The notes under the pieces were generated by a model. It worked only from the letters and a program-made list of their open reading frames with translations, was not told the origin of the DNA and made no database searches. A stretch of DNA of 64,000 nt from Haemaphysalis longicornis. Lineage: Eukaryota; Arthropoda; Arachnida; Ixodida; Ixodidae. The position numbers and the translations under genes were made by a program. Positions 1 to 11,500 of this stretch are shown here, piece after piece (positions within the stretch are counted from its first letter, which is position 1; every line of letters starts with the position of its first letter). The DNA lies in NCBI GenBank assembly GCA_013339765.2, contig CM023449.1:113941070-114005069 (forward strand), given 5' to 3'.

Positions 1-769
1 CCTTTCATGTAGCCGCACGGACGCCAAGTTCGGAGCGCGGGAGCGTGTTTGTGCCCGTCCTTTTGTGTGTCAAAGGACGGGGGCGATTAGCCTGCGTCCA
101 GGTGGCTGGGTCATTCGGCATAACAAGCTGACGGGAAGCCGGTTATCGTATCTCTTAGTGTTGAAAGCGCGCGCGGTGTAAGTTTGGAAAAACTTCGACT
201 CCGGCGGCGGCGTGGTCGTTGACGGGTCAATCGCCTCGGAGACCACCGAGTGGGCCTGAAGCGCGCTTCCGGTGGACTGGCGGCAGGCGCGGCGCCCTTC
301 GTCTGGGGGGGAATTAGCAACCCCATTGTCCTGCGCGTCGCGGGCAAGGGGGGGTCGCGGGAGGCGCCGCCGGAGGGAGGTCGCCGCGCGAGGACCGCTC
401 CGGGCCCTCGGCTTGGCTGTTGTTTGTGCAGATGCCGCCCGTGAACGTAATGGATGGTTCATTTAGGCCGCAGATGTCCTGTATTTTCTGGGCCCGGGGG
501 TAACAGCGTGCGTAGGAAACGCCTTTGAGTGCATAAAGAGAGAGGTTGGGTCACGTGACCGCAGGTGGGGACATTTTGTGATTGGCTGGTTCCTGTGGCC
601 AATCAATGGGTTTCTATTAAATTTTTTAAAGGGTTTTTCTCTCTTTCTTGTACGGCCCCCCTTTTTGGAGGCGGGGTTTTTGTTATCAAAACCGGAGTGT
701 TGGGTTTTTCGGGGGTCGGTCGAGAGGGGATCTAGTTTAGTATAGATCTCGGCCGAACAGGCTGCTGCT

Positions 770-800
770 GTCAGAGTGACAATGTAACCGTCACTCTGAC
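770..800 (+). promoter_or_regulatory. Perfect 11-bp hairpin in LTR upstream of the poly(A) signal
   Basis: GTCAGAGTGAC (770-780) and GTCACTCTGAC (790-800) are exact reverse complements around a 9-nt loop. The right LTR keeps the structure with one A-to-G change that still pairs as G-U in RNA. The location 34 nt before AATAAA resembles the poly(A) hairpin of retroviral R regions; function is inferred. Confidence 0.55.
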
Positions 801-833
801 CTGATGTAAAGTTGGAGTTTTGTAAATAATGTA

Positions 834-839
834 AATAAA
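834..839 (+). promoter_or_regulatory. Polyadenylation signal AATAAA of 5' LTR
   Basis: The canonical hexamer lies in the sequence GTAAATAAACC, and the equivalent position in the right LTR (4,578-4,583) has the same hexamer. Conservation in both LTRs supports use as the 3'-end signal. Confidence 0.55.
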
Positions 840-1004
840 CCTAATATCTAGAAAGGGAAAGGCAGTCCTCATCCCTCACCCGCTCCAAGCATCGGTCGTC
901 GGTCATCGGAGCGAGTCGAGATCGTCCTCTCGGCTCGCGCATCAAAAGAACATCACTATTTCGTCTCCATCAGTTCGCCAAAAGATGGAGAGGCGAAATT
1001 TAAC

Positions 1005-1022
1005 TGGCGCAGTCGACAGGAT
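1005..1022 (+). other. Primer binding site, tRNA-Ser type
   Basis: TGGCGCAGTCGACAGGAT directly follows the LTR. It is TGG plus the complement of a tRNA-Ser 3' end; insect tRNA-Ser would give TGGCGCAGTCGGTAGGAT, so two bases differ, which may reflect the tick tRNA. It fixes the plus-strand orientation and the right border of the left LTR. Confidence 0.75.
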
Positions 1023-1122
1023 GACCACGACCATCGGCTGGAGCTGGTGGGGCATTGCGGAGAGACTCCTTCAATGCAAGGTTCGGCTCCGACCAACGAC
1101 GAGCCAGACTCCAAGCATCGAC

Positions 1123-1624
1123 GGGGCGACACCTCAGCGGGAGGCCTCGTGAGTTCCGGCTCAGTGCGGCAGCAGCCGCGATTCAACGGCAAGGGGCGAC
1201 ACCTCAGTGGGGGGCCTCGTGGGTCTGGCCCAGGGCGGCGTAAAACCGCGGTTCAACGGGGCGACACCTCAGCGGGAGGCCTCGTGGGCTACGGCCCAGG
1301 GCGGCGTAAGCCGCGGTTCAACGGGGCGACACCTCAGCGGGAGGCCTCGTGGGCTTCGGCCCAGGGCGGCGTAAGCCGCGGTTCAACGGGGCGACACCTC
1401 AGCGGGAGGCCTCGTGGGCTCTGGCCCAGGGCGGCGTAAGCCGCGGTTCAACGGGGCGACACCTCAGCGGGAGGCCTCGGGGGCTTCGGCCCAGGGCGGC
1501 GTAAGCCGCGGTTCAACGGGGCGACACCTCAGCGGGAGGCCTCGGGGGCTTCGGCCCAGGGCGGCGTAAGCCGCGGTTCAAGGGGCGACACCTCAGCGGG
1601 AGGCCTCGTGGGCTCGGCCCAGGG
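1123..1624 (+). repeat. 65-bp minisatellite, about eight units
   Basis: Units begin GGGGCGACACCTCAGCGGGA at 1123, about 1194, 1258, 1323, 1388, 1453, 1518 and 1582. The six inner units are 64-65 bp and almost identical; the first and last are diverged. As 65 is not a multiple of three, each unit changes the reading frame, so the long ORFs crossing it are unlikely to be coding. It lies in the leader between the primer site and the ORF. Confidence 0.9.
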
Positions 1625-1751
1625 AGCACGGCCCCATCCCAGCGGCGAGAGCGGCGCATCGGGTCCACGAGCTGCTGCACCAGCGACACTGCGACCCGGC
1701 CCAACCCGGAGCGGGCACAGGTGGGCCCTGATTTTTTTCTCCGGGTTCACC

Positions 1752-2282
1752 ATGGCCACTATGCTAACGGGATGTCGCGGCACCGACCGGAAGGTTAGTG
1801 CCATTGTGCTCGAGATTGAGGAGTTGAGAGCGGAGATAGCTCTCAAAAATGCCCAGCACGCTTTAGAAAAAGCAAGGCTAGCGGGTAGCCGGGGCGCGGG
1901 TAGCCCGTCCGTGTGGACGGCTGAGGAGCTTAGCGCTCAATTAGCCCAAGGGAGAGCGGAGATCGCTTACGAAAAAGCGAAGCTCCGCAGGATTGGTAAA
2001 CTCGAAGAGGACACCAATGTCTTCACAGTGTTCGTTCCCTCGTGGGCGCTTCGAGCACCACGGGAGAAGGAGAGTGGGATTGCAGTTGAGGGGGCTGAAG
2101 CCATTCCAGTTGTTCAGCAACCCCTTTGCATTTCCACTGCTACCGATGAGATCGTGGAATCTCGCGAGGCAGATGTCTTAGCTGCCGAACTTCTTTCTGT
2201 GGAGGCGGACAATGAACAGCCGTCTGTCGCCGAGCAGCACAAGGGGCAGCAAGGGCAGCGGAACGGCGCGCCTAATTGTTGA
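1752..2282 (+). CDS. Uncharacterised coiled-coil-like ORF of the LTR element
   Basis: This is the only plausible coding frame in the element: 176 codons from an ATG in a good context (ACCATGG) at 1752. The same frame is open upstream to 1608, but that part runs into the minisatellite. The first half is rich in Glu, Leu, Ala and Lys with heptad-like spacing (around VLEIEELRAEIALKNAQHAL and AQLAQGRAEIAYEKAKLRR), suggesting a helical or coiled-coil segment; the C-terminal half is acidic and Gln/Ala rich. No CCHC, protease or RT motif is seen. Its place between primer site and 3' LTR suggests a Gag remnant or a Gag-associated protein, but I do not recognise a family. It could also be a chance reading frame. 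Confidence 0.4.
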   Translation: MATMLTGCRGTDRKVSAIVLEIEELRAEIALKNAQHALEKARLAGSRGAGSPSVWTAEELSAQLAQGRAEIAYEKAKLRRIGKLEEDTNVFTVFVPSWALRAPREKESGIAVEGAEAIPVVQQPLCISTATDEIVESREADVLAAELLSVEADNEQPSVAEQHKGQQGQRNGAPNC

Positions 2283-3582
2283 GCTTCCGTGCGCAAAGCA
2301 TGAATGTGCAGGCGGCCCGCGGCGTCTTGCGCGTAGGACGATTCAGACGGGCCCAAGAACGCGAACGCGGGGGCAGGTGTGGCGGCGCAGGTGCGACATC
2401 GTCGTACGCGCTTACCGCCGAGTAGGGTGTTCCTTTTCTCCCGGGAGCAGAGGACACCGCGAGCCAAACCAGGGTTCGTGTAGAATCAGCTGGTGGCGCA
2501 CGAAACGGAATCAGCTTCCGTGCGACGGTCGGTGTGTGCCACCGTGGAAGGAGGTTAGCGCTGAATAGTATGCAGTGCGAGACAGGGACGGTTCAGCGTT
2601 GTTTGCCGCACACTTAGTTGTTAGCGTTTTTGCGTTTTTTTTCTGTTTTTTTTTATGTGTAGGGTTCGCCCAGCCGAGCGTTATTGTTAGTTTTCCCTGT
2701 ATTGTAGTTCTTCCCCTTGTTGTTAGTTTTTTTTGTGCATGTGTTGGTGGCGTTCAGCTGTCGTAGGCGTGTGATTTGCGAGTAGCGCAGCTTGGCGGTT
2801 TTAACTCTGTCTTCTTGGGAAGTAGAGCCGCGGTTACAGCACGTGTGGGGAGTTTACCTTTGGGGTACAATGGCGAGTGCCTTCCTTTATTTGCGCTCGT
2901 TGGCATGTGGTCATGGTGGGCCATGGAATGTGCAGGTAGGGCCCACTTGTGGCGCTTGTGTGCGAACTAGTGTTTGAAGTACTGAAAATGAACTTTCAGT
3001 ACATCGAATGTGGACAGCAAGTGAACCGCAACCGGGACGAACAATCTGTGTCGCATCCCGAAAGAACCGGCGTCCGCGAGTGCGTGAGAGAACGTTCTTT
3101 AACGTTTTGTTATTGGTACAGGAGTAGCCTCGTTTTTACTTTGGGTTTGTTCGGGTGTTTTTTTTTTTTCTTTCCTTAGAGTGAAAGAATGTTCCTGCAT
3201 GCGCTTAACGTTTAAGAGTGGATGGTGTCATTCATTCAGTTGTCAAGTTCGAACATTTATACCCTTCGTGGGGTTGGTTGCCTTTAATGGTAGAGGGTGC
3301 CGCGAGTTTGTTCTAACGGGCCTTGTAGTTGAGCGCTTTCGTTTATTGTTTGATGTTGCGCACTAGGCAAGTTGCGCAACTAGGCTAGGCCAAGCACTGA
3401 GTATGCCGTGTTGTATCCGTTTTTGGTGCAGTTGGCCGGCGCTTTGTGCTGGTTGGGTTGGTGCGTACCGGGTTAATTTTTGTTGTTGTACTGTATTGTA
3501 CCCGCGTTGTATTGTACTTGCGTAACGGCTTGAGTGTGTTTTTTTTAGTTCTGGCTCTGCAGTAAGACATAACCTGCAGGAG
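2283..3582 (+). other. Internal non-coding part of the LTR element
   Basis: No credible ORF or pol motif is seen. The region is T-rich on the plus strand with several long T runs (2,632-2,653; 3,160-3,170). It ends in a weak purine stretch (CAGGAG) just before the right LTR, the only candidate polypurine tract. Confidence 0.5.
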
Positions 3583-4740
3583 AGTTAATGTTGTACGTAC
3601 AGCTAGTGTACGGACAACATTCTTAGTGCGGAGGTGTTAAGTTCGGGCTCCGCATGTAATTAATGAAGGCCGCCGGTGGCCCATGTATTGGCGTCGCCTC
3701 CGCTGGTAGCTACTTTCCCGTGTCCCTTTCATGTAGCCGCACGGACGCCAAGTTCGGAGACGCGGAGAGCGTGTGTTGTGCCCGTCCTTTTGTGTGTCAA
3801 AGACGGGGGCGATTAGCCTGCGTCGCAGGTGGCTGGGTCATTCGGCATAACAAGCTGACGGGAAGCCAGATTATCGTATCTCTTAGTGTTGAAAGCGCGC
3901 GCGGTGTAAGTTTGGAAATCTTCGACTCCGGCGGCGGCGTGGGTCGTTGACGGGTCAATCGCCTCGGAGACCACCGAGTGGGCCTGAAGCGCGTCTTCCG
4001 GTGGGACTGGCGGCAGGCGGCGGCGCCCTTCGTCTGGGAGGGAATTAGCAACCCTCATTGTCCGCGCGTCGCGGGTCAATGGGGGCGTCGCGGGAGGCGC
4101 CGCGCGGAGGGAGGTCAGCCGCGGAGGACCGCTCCGGGCCCTCGGCTTGGCTGTTGTTTGTGCAGATACCGCCCGCTGAACGTAATGATGGTTCATTTTA
4201 GGCCGCAGATGTCCTGTTTTTCCCTGGCCGGGTGTAACAGGGGTGCGTAGGAAACGCACTTTGAGTGCATAAGAGAAAAGGGTTTGGGTCACGTGACCGC
4301 AGGTGGGGACACATGTGTGATTGGCTGGTTCCTGTGGCCAATCAAGGGGTTTCTATTAATTGTTTAAAGGGTTTTTTTTTCTTTCTTGTACGCCCCCTTT
4401 TTGCAGGCGGGGTTTTTGTATCAAAACCGGAGTGTTGGGTTTTCTCGGGGGTCGGTCGAGGGGGGATCTAGTTTAGTATAGACCCCTGGGCCGAACAGGC
4501 TGCTGCTGTCAGAGTGGCAATGTAACCGTCACTCTGACCTGATGTAAAGTTGGAGTTTTGAAAAATTTTTAAATGTAAATAAACCAAATATCTAGCAAGG
4601 AAGGCAGTCCTCGTCCCTCACCCGTTTCCAAGCAGCGGTCGTCGGTCATCGGAGCGAGTCGAGATCGTCCTCTCGGCTCGCGCATCAAAAGAACATCACT
4701 ATTTCGTCTCCATCAGTTCGCCAAGAAGATGGAGAGGCAA
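3583..4740 (+). repeat. 3' LTR
   Basis: The part from 3,726 matches the left LTR. The left border is put at AGTTAATG (3,583) because the left LTR ends in TTAAC(T), its inverse, and a purine stretch precedes it; 3,634 (TGTTAAG) is the alternative start. The right border is uncertain: similarity to the left LTR fades after GATGGAGAGGC near 4,738, and the terminal TTAACT is not seen, so a few bases may be lost. Confidence 0.7.
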
Positions 4741-7111
4741 AAAACCCCCACGCCAAAGATCAAAACACTTTAACCGTGATGAGCTCAAGAGAACTCTCCG
4801 ATTTTGCCCACACTCGAATTGCCATACGCACGGGATGCAAAGGCGAATTTCGGGTATTGAAACTCCGCTCTATACAACAAGTTTTGGGCACTCTCAGCAG
4901 TTCCATTTTTTTACTTTTCGAGCAGAAAAAAAACACTTCAGTTTTAAAAAAAAATGCAAGTCATCTTCAAAATAGCCGCGCTTACGTCGGTTTCTTTGAA
5001 TGTACAGCTGTACTATTTCTCAAACAAATAGTACCCCATCAATGAAATCGTTTTTTTTGGACTGCCACACTAACTTCGTTATATGACATCAAGTACAAGG
5101 ACGTGGACTTTATTATCCTAGCCTCACAGGCTATTCCTGTAGCAAAAATAGGTGCAATCATTAGACAGTAGTCCATAGGTGTGAAGGATAGTGTGGAAAG
5201 ATGTCGAGCAGCTGTCTACTGGCATTAAATTCGTAGGAGAGTACGGGAAGATATGCCATTTTGAAGGTATTTATAGAGCTACATCGACTTGCCAAGTAAC
5301 TGTTTCTGAAGGTTAACAAACGATTAAAATGTCCTCAAAAAGCTTTTGAGGCATCACCAGAACTTCCCCTTTCGCCAAGTGCCTTCAGTTCCTGAGACTT
5401 CAGCGGCCTAACTAGGATAAATATCGTGCACAACGAGTAAAATCCTGGAATGATGCTCCACTTGACCGTCGAGAACACTCCGCCCAGATTTCCCTGACGC
5501 GATTCCCCGGTGCTCTTCTCCTCGCCAATTCACGTGCGTTCTCGCCTCAAGTTGCAAGCGCAGGAAACTCGTTACAGCCGCGGAGGTCACAAATTTCCAT
5601 ATGCCGCAGGTTCTAGCACGGGCCAACGCGGTCCACTTTGGAACAGATGTGAAAGCCGGCGCGCAAAACGATGCGGGCCTGCAGTTATGGAGAACTTTCA
5701 ACGGCAAGTTCGGAAATCCATGCGAGGGAGGTGCAACGGCCGGTCTCCGACGGAGGGAGAGATGGGGCGACGGAAAAAGAGCGTCACCCCAAAGAAAAAA
5801 AGATTCCACGACTTAACTGAAATCCCGAATTTTCGCGCCCGTGAAGCGGCGGCGAAACATGAGCGAGTTGCAAACGATTCAGAGTTATGATACCACGGAC
5901 ATTGTACGTATTTTCATGCCGTTCATTGCTCTTTGAGGGAGCTAGCGATGACACGACGCAGAAAATTTGACCGAATATTGAAGCATAACCACGCAGCAAA
6001 CTTGGCCGAGTCTACAAGCATTACTACGAATAAACGTAGCCGAACCAAGAATAAGCTAGAGGGGGCCTCTAGCTACGCTGTTTGCCCTGTTTACGCTGTG
6101 TGCACTTCCTTTGAGCAAGTTGGTGCATTATGACTGAAACAAATTACAGGGCGACTTATACAACGACAGTAAACAAGGACGGCGGGAGAAGCGAAGGGAG
6201 CCCTTGTCCCGTCGCCCTTTACTGTCGGAGTATGGGTCGCGCTCTTTTTTTTTTTTCAGGCATAAAGTTTGCCCCGTCTTCGCGTGCCTGTAGCGAAGCA
6301 GCGCCAATTTTTTGCTGCGTTACCTAAGCGACGCAAGACTTGCTTCTTTAGGGGGTCTATTGTTGCGGCATCAGTTCTGTTTTTTTTTAATTGTCAACAG
6401 GGACTTAAAAAACTAACTAAATCAAATTTTGGTCTAGCCTGTATTCAGGCACGTAGCCGTAATAGGTATTATTTTTGATGTCCAACTCTACGCCCACCGG
6501 AAACTGTTTCCATATTATTCAAAATGTTCTACCTCTACCAGACAACGGTTTCTTCGTGGCGTGCGTGACAAAAAAACCTCAAAAGCGGCTGCGGAGGGTA
6601 AGGGCGGTTTTCAATCATGGAGCGCAGAGTGGATGGCAAGTCGAATTTTCCCGGGCCCGCGCTCGCGGAGACGGGCGCATTGGCGCCACCAGGCTTTGTC
6701 GTCTGCTTTAGCGATGGTTGGCTTGGGACGGTTTTCGCGAGGCTTCGCGTACATTGCGCGCTTCCTTCACACGGCTTCATTCCTGAAACTTCAACAGCAC
6801 CTTCTCGATAACCCGAACACGACAAAATTAAGTGGTCGTACTGCAAAGATACACTAAAAATTGGTTTGCAGGGCGGAAAACAAATTGTACAGACCACATT
6901 GCAGACACCTGCCTTTTTGCACTACCATTTTTCGCACTGCTCGCCACGAATGGAATCCGTTTTCTAAATATCTCAATACCAATTCGATTGTCCTTTAACA
7001 GGTATTACAAAAAGGGGAAAGGCCCAACTGGTTCATATATATAGCAATTATAAAAGTTCCTTCAGCTTTCTTGCAATTCTCAAACTTACTAAGGTATTTT
7101 TTAAAACGGTA
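4741..7111. other. Unassigned intergenic DNA
   Basis: No gene or element is recognised. Two GC-rich islands, 5,500-5,870 and 6,580-6,790, contain ORFs on both strands of up to about 130 codons, none with a known motif. The first encodes a Lys/Arg-rich stretch (GRRKKSVTPKKKR) in one frame, which may be chance. Poly-T runs lie near 6,246 and 6,380. Confidence 0.5.
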
Positions 7112-7360
7112 CCCACCACGGTGGCACAGTAGCTAAGGCATTGCGCTGCTGAGCACGAGGTCGCGGGTTCGATTCGCGGACGCGACGGCTGCTTTTCTGA
7201 TGGAGGCGAAAAGAAAAAACGTCCGTGTGTACGAGATTGCTTCTCACGTTGAAGATCCCAGGTGGTCAAAAATTTAAATTTGGCGCCCTCCAGTACGGCG
7301 CGCCTCATCACGTGCTCCGTCGGCGCGTTAAACCATACAATCAATCAATCAAATCAATTG
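7112..7360 (+). mobile_element. tRNA-derived SINE, Ruka-like
   Basis: The head has Pol III internal promoter boxes: an A box around GGCACAGTAGCTAAGG and a B box GGTTCGATTC at 7166-7175. The body (TTTTCTGATGGAGGCGAAAA, then a GTTGAAGATCCCAGGTGGTC-like motif, then GGCGCGTTAAACC) is shared with the copies at 60,722 and 28,984, and it ends in (AATC)n at about 7,338-7,352. It is transcribed by Pol III and mobilised by a LINE. Several substitutions against the 60,722 copy show it is not recent. I see no clear target-site duplication. Confidence 0.85.
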
Positions 7361-8345
7361 AATCGGTAGAAATGGGAATCACTAAGCTCTCATGCCGAAA
7401 TTTTTTCGGTGTCCGCGCATGCGTCACCTGGGGGTGGGAGCCCCGAGCCAGCACTTAGGTGGCTAAGTTCCGCTGTCTCACCCTTGAATGACGCCCCTCA
7501 CCGTTTTCTTTTTTTGCCGGCGCACGTCCAGGCTACAGCGCATCATCCGCTGCTCTAGCACGGCTGTGGCTGACGGGTTTTGCATTCATGACGCCCCACT
7601 GCGAATTCTAGATAATGGCAGGCAGAATCTCTCTTTGTAAAGCAACGCATATGAATTAATGTGACGTCGCTTTTGGGAATTTTAGTGGGTGTCATTTCCA
7701 ACTTTGCTTTCCAACCACCTTCACAGCTTGGATTCGAGCCTTGTTTAAGGGCGTTACCGACTCACTAAGCGCACCGTATAAGAGAAACTTTTATAACGGC
7801 GGTTACTTCACTGGTTGGGTAGAGAGTTTTGATAATTTGTAAATAGTTATAGCGTCGCCGGCGGCACATTTGTGTTCTCGATTTATCGGAAATTATTGTC
7901 GCGATTTTGAAGATAGGAACACATGTAAGATATGCCTACAAGTTGTTCTGCAAAGTAAACGCCGAAAACTCGAACTGCGATACCAATTACATTCTGAAAC
8001 AGGAAACCGCAATATAGCTTGCATATGTTGGTTACGTTACTTATTATAGGCGAGACTTCCCTTTATACCGCTTTGTATTGGTTCGGTATTGATAGTCGTC
8101 CTGCTGATTTGGCTGCAGATGAAGCGGTCTTTTCTCTCGCATTCTTTTTTGTGAGCATGTCCGTCTCACAGTGCAGTAAAATAAACCTTATTTCGTCACG
8201 TCTATTTATTAGCCCTGCCTGCAGAGTTCGTTATGTCGATGTTAATACAACTCACTTTGACATTGAACACACTCAGAGACAGGAAACCAGCTACCTTAAT
8301 CAGAGAGCAAAGTAGAGCAGCAGATATCATAGTTAAAAATAAAAA
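7361..8345. other. Unassigned intergenic DNA
   Basis: Nothing recognisable was found: no ORF above 100 codons, no repeats of note and no retroelement motifs. Confidence 0.5.
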
Positions 8346-8583
8346 AGATGGAGTTTGGCTGGCCATGTACTAATACGAACCGACATTCGGTGGACAATTA
8401 AGATAACAGAGTGGATACCAAGAAATAGGTCTAGAAGAATTGAAAGGACCTAACTCGGTGTACGGAGAAATATGGAACTTGGGGTAAACTCTGGACTCGA
8501 GCAGTGCAGGACAGGAGCGGTTGCAGGTCAATGGGAGAGGCCTTCGTTCTGCGTTTGACCTGAGTAGGCTGATGATGATGATG
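8346..8583 (+). pseudogene. RTE-type non-LTR retrotransposon, 3' end relic
   Basis: Frame 8346 reads RWSLAGHVLIRTDIRWTIKI followed by TEWIPRNRSRR, the conserved C-terminal end of RTE/BovB-type RT proteins (R-W-x-x-A-G-H-V, then R-x-T-x-x-W, then W-x-P-R). Reading continues past a TAA in the same frame with a further RTE-like tail and ends in (GAT)4 at 8571-8583, the usual RTE terminal repeat. Only the last ~75 codons remain, so this is a strongly 5'-truncated insertion, typical of LINE retrotransposition, and it is broken by at least one nonsense codon. No catalytic domain is present. Confidence 0.75.
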
Positions 8584-11500
8584 CCGGTTTGTACCACATA
8601 CAGAAGCAAACGAAAAAAAACGTCACTTTAAAAGTGGCGGTTTTTTCTGATTTAGAGCAAGAAAACTTGCATTGAGGTGAACATTTTGATTCTTTCCGGA
8701 TGATCCCTTTCTGATTATTGTAAGCACAGGTTTAAAGGTCAATCAATGCACCGGAGCGTACAAAGGGGAAAACTCACAATCTTTAACGGGGTTCTAACTC
8801 AAACTAAGTTTGGCGTTGCCCTCGTTCCGCATGTGTATCAAAAGAGCGCGCGTGCTCCCAAGCTCTCGAACACCTTTTTTTTCCCAAAAAAATTCCATTA
8901 GTGGCTGCAGCCTGCGTCCGCAAAAAAAAAAAATAAGGGGGGTAAGTAATTTCAAATAAGAAATGGTCGAGAATCTCCGGGGAAAAATTACGATGGTGTG
9001 ATAGCAAAATGGCATTGTGAAACGCCATCTGGACGGGCAACTGCTTTACACCAAAAAAGACACCCTTCTTGACAGTGACCAAACTTGGAGAAATACTGTT
9101 GGCAGACGGAAGTTCAAACAGAACTTCCTCGATCCGAATTTACGCCGAAGTGCAGCATTTCTATTCAGTACAATCCAGAAGCTCGAGGGAATAAAGATGC
9201 TGCATGGAATCCTCAGTCGAAATTGAAATAGAAAAGCGTCACGGCGAAATGCCACCTGACAGCGATCGCCGCATCGCGCAAGCATCCCTCTGGGCCGTTA
9301 GCATACTTAAAGTGACAGAATATCAAGCAGATGGACGTTTCAAAAAACGCTTTTCAAGAAAAATCAATTGAACAGCATTGCCACTTTACTCAGTACGATT
9401 CTACAAAAAAAACAGCCCCGTCTTTGTCAAGCCTGTAGGGGATCAATTAGCATGCGGTCGTGTTGGACGCCGCCAATGACTGAAAAATGGCTAAGGCCGA
9501 GGTGGTAGGAACTCTTCTATAAACTGTAATATGAATCCCACAGCATCCCGCCGTAACAGGATAAAGCTGTCTAACTATATACGGCTTTGTTGAGTCTCCC
9601 AAGGAGCCCAAAACGATGCCACGCCATTGGAACGCCGATATGTCTTCGCCGGTTGTCTTGTCGGAATCCATCTGAGGTGAATTTTAATGTTGAAACACTA
9701 GCTACAGCTACTCGTAAAGAAACTTCTTTCACTTCAGTGCGGCTTTCTCTACCTACTCGCAGTTTCCTTCAGCGGGAATAAAAGCGCTTGGATTGGAAAC
9801 AAAGGCGAAGGTGGCACTGGTCTCGGCTAACACTGGTTACTTATAACATTGTCTTCTGATTCAAATACCACACATGTTCTCCCACAGTCTAGCTTGTTTC
9901 TCCAGACCCCCTTTGTTAAAAATGTAGTGTAGCTGGCATTTTTGCATTTGTTGTGTCGCACCTCCTAGAGTGAATACATTTTTCCACCACTAAGCAGACT
10001 AGGTTAAGAGTCTAGGCAGCCTCACCCCACTCATTTGATCATGTACTTGCCTGCTGCCGCACTTACTGTGTTAATTGCTCCCTAGCTTGCTTGCCTTTTT
10101 TTTTGATGGTTGACCTTTTGGTAATGGCATCTCATGACCTGTTTAATTTTAAAATCTTTCTCCCCGGGATTGGCCACGATTACAAGTGCACAACACCAGA
10201 TGGTAGTAGTACAATTTATAGTAGAATGCGTAGTATGTATAACATGTCTTCCTTGTACGGCGTTCTAGCAGCCAGCCGTTGCTACCAGGACCAACATCGA
10301 GTCGCCTGAAGAACAAGGTTTTCTTGGGCCAGGTAACTTTGATTAGCGACTACCACATTGATTGCCCGTCCCCTGTCACCATCCCCGTCACGCCCAGTTG
10401 GCGTCCCGTACATTTTATGTGCTTTTTGCTTGTTTTTTCGTTATTTCTCTTTACGGACATTGCCTTACGGGGCCCCGACTTCTTTACAGGTTTCACCGTC
10501 TCACATAAAGTACACAGATTCAAACAGATTCCTTGGGGCAAAAGTTAAGTTTTTAAAATAAGTTCAACATAACAAAGCAATTTCATCTTAACAAAAGAGG
10601 AAAACACAGAACATAGGCTCATGCATTTAAGCAAATGAAGTTCAATACTTCTACTCCTATATCGATGTGCATATATTAAGCGTTTATGACGCCTGTCCAG
10701 CCATGTAACGTAATATAAGGCAAACACAGTCAGATAAAGATACATCCCACAAAAGCACACAGGGAACGCAGTGTAAATAAGAGAAGAGGCATGCATTGTT
10801 AATACGTACAGTAGAAGTTTGATCAACGGAAGTCGCCTAAACGGAATTGCTGCATAAATGGAACAGTATCCTGTAAGCTGATTGGTTTTGTATTCAGACA
10901 ACGAAAAAAAACTCTGGGTGATCGGAACCAAAATTTCCGCGTCACCGTGTAAACTTAACCAGAAATGGAACTTCTTGTGAAGCTTATTGGCATGAGAATC
11001 ACCTTTTTACTGTTACGGCTGTCTCGTTTTTGTTTTTCTTCCTGCGTGTTTTTTGAAGCATCGTTGGCTTCGTAAGCCTGGTCTTGTTAAGTGGTCAGCC
11101 GTGTTAGCGCAACGAATGCAACATCGAAGTTCTTGTTCCAGTCATTCGATCTTGATTCAAAATGTTCAGGTTACAGGGCTCAGCTCCTGCCACCTCGTTT
11201 GTGCATTGTGGTGCTATTAACACTTCAATTCCGCGTTGCCGTCTTCTAAATTCGGTGGCTCGTAAGCACTCGTGAAGTTGAGGCCTCTAGCTTCCGTGAA
11301 GATGTAGTTGCAAGGACTCAAACAAAAATAATTGACGCGTTTTGTAGTGCGCAGTGACTCATTCTTGCCAAATACACTTTGTGAATGCTGTGCGTAAACT
11401 TTCTTCAGCTACTTTCACCCTCCATTCACCCTCCTACATCCATATCAGCTACATTCGTCCTCTAGTGCTTAGAGTTCTATGAAATGGTATTAAGAGTGTG

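Larger units (their letters stand above)
1..1004 (+). repeat. 5' LTR, truncated at its left end by the window
   Basis: It corresponds base for base, with scattered indels, to the right LTR from 3,726 onwards. It ends AATTTAAC(T) just before the primer binding site; the right LTR begins AGTTAA, so the two ends form a short inverted repeat as in 17.6/297-type gypsy LTRs. It contains a perfect hairpin at 770-800 and AATAAA at 834-839. Confidence 0.8.
1..4740 (+). mobile_element. Non-autonomous LTR retrotransposon (LARD/TRIM-like)
   Basis: Two long direct repeats bracket about 2.6 kb of internal DNA: the text at position 1 recurs at 3,726 and runs in parallel to the end of the repeat near 4,740. 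A tRNA-Ser-type primer binding site follows the left repeat, as in many Ty3/gypsy elements. The internal part has a 65-bp minisatellite and one short ORF, but no protease, RT, RNase H or integrase motif in any frame, so the element must have been mobilised by proteins of another element. The left LTR starts outside the window. The two LTRs differ by many single-base indels, so this is either an old copy or sequence with residual read errors. Confidence 0.8.

Noticed and set aside
1047..1439. 130-codon plus-strand ORF at the start of the LTR element interior
   Set aside because: It runs through the 65-bp minisatellite, whose period is not a multiple of three; the open frame results from the GC-rich repeat.
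5408..5890. GC-rich island with overlapping ORFs as a possible host exon or promoter
   Set aside because: No splice-site pattern, domain or homologous motif could be named, and both strands are equally open.
10545..10931. 128-codon minus-strand ORF rich in Leu, Tyr and Cys as a membrane protein gene
   Set aside because: AT-rich, without a family motif, and partly overlapping a possible transposon terminus; best treated as a chance frame.
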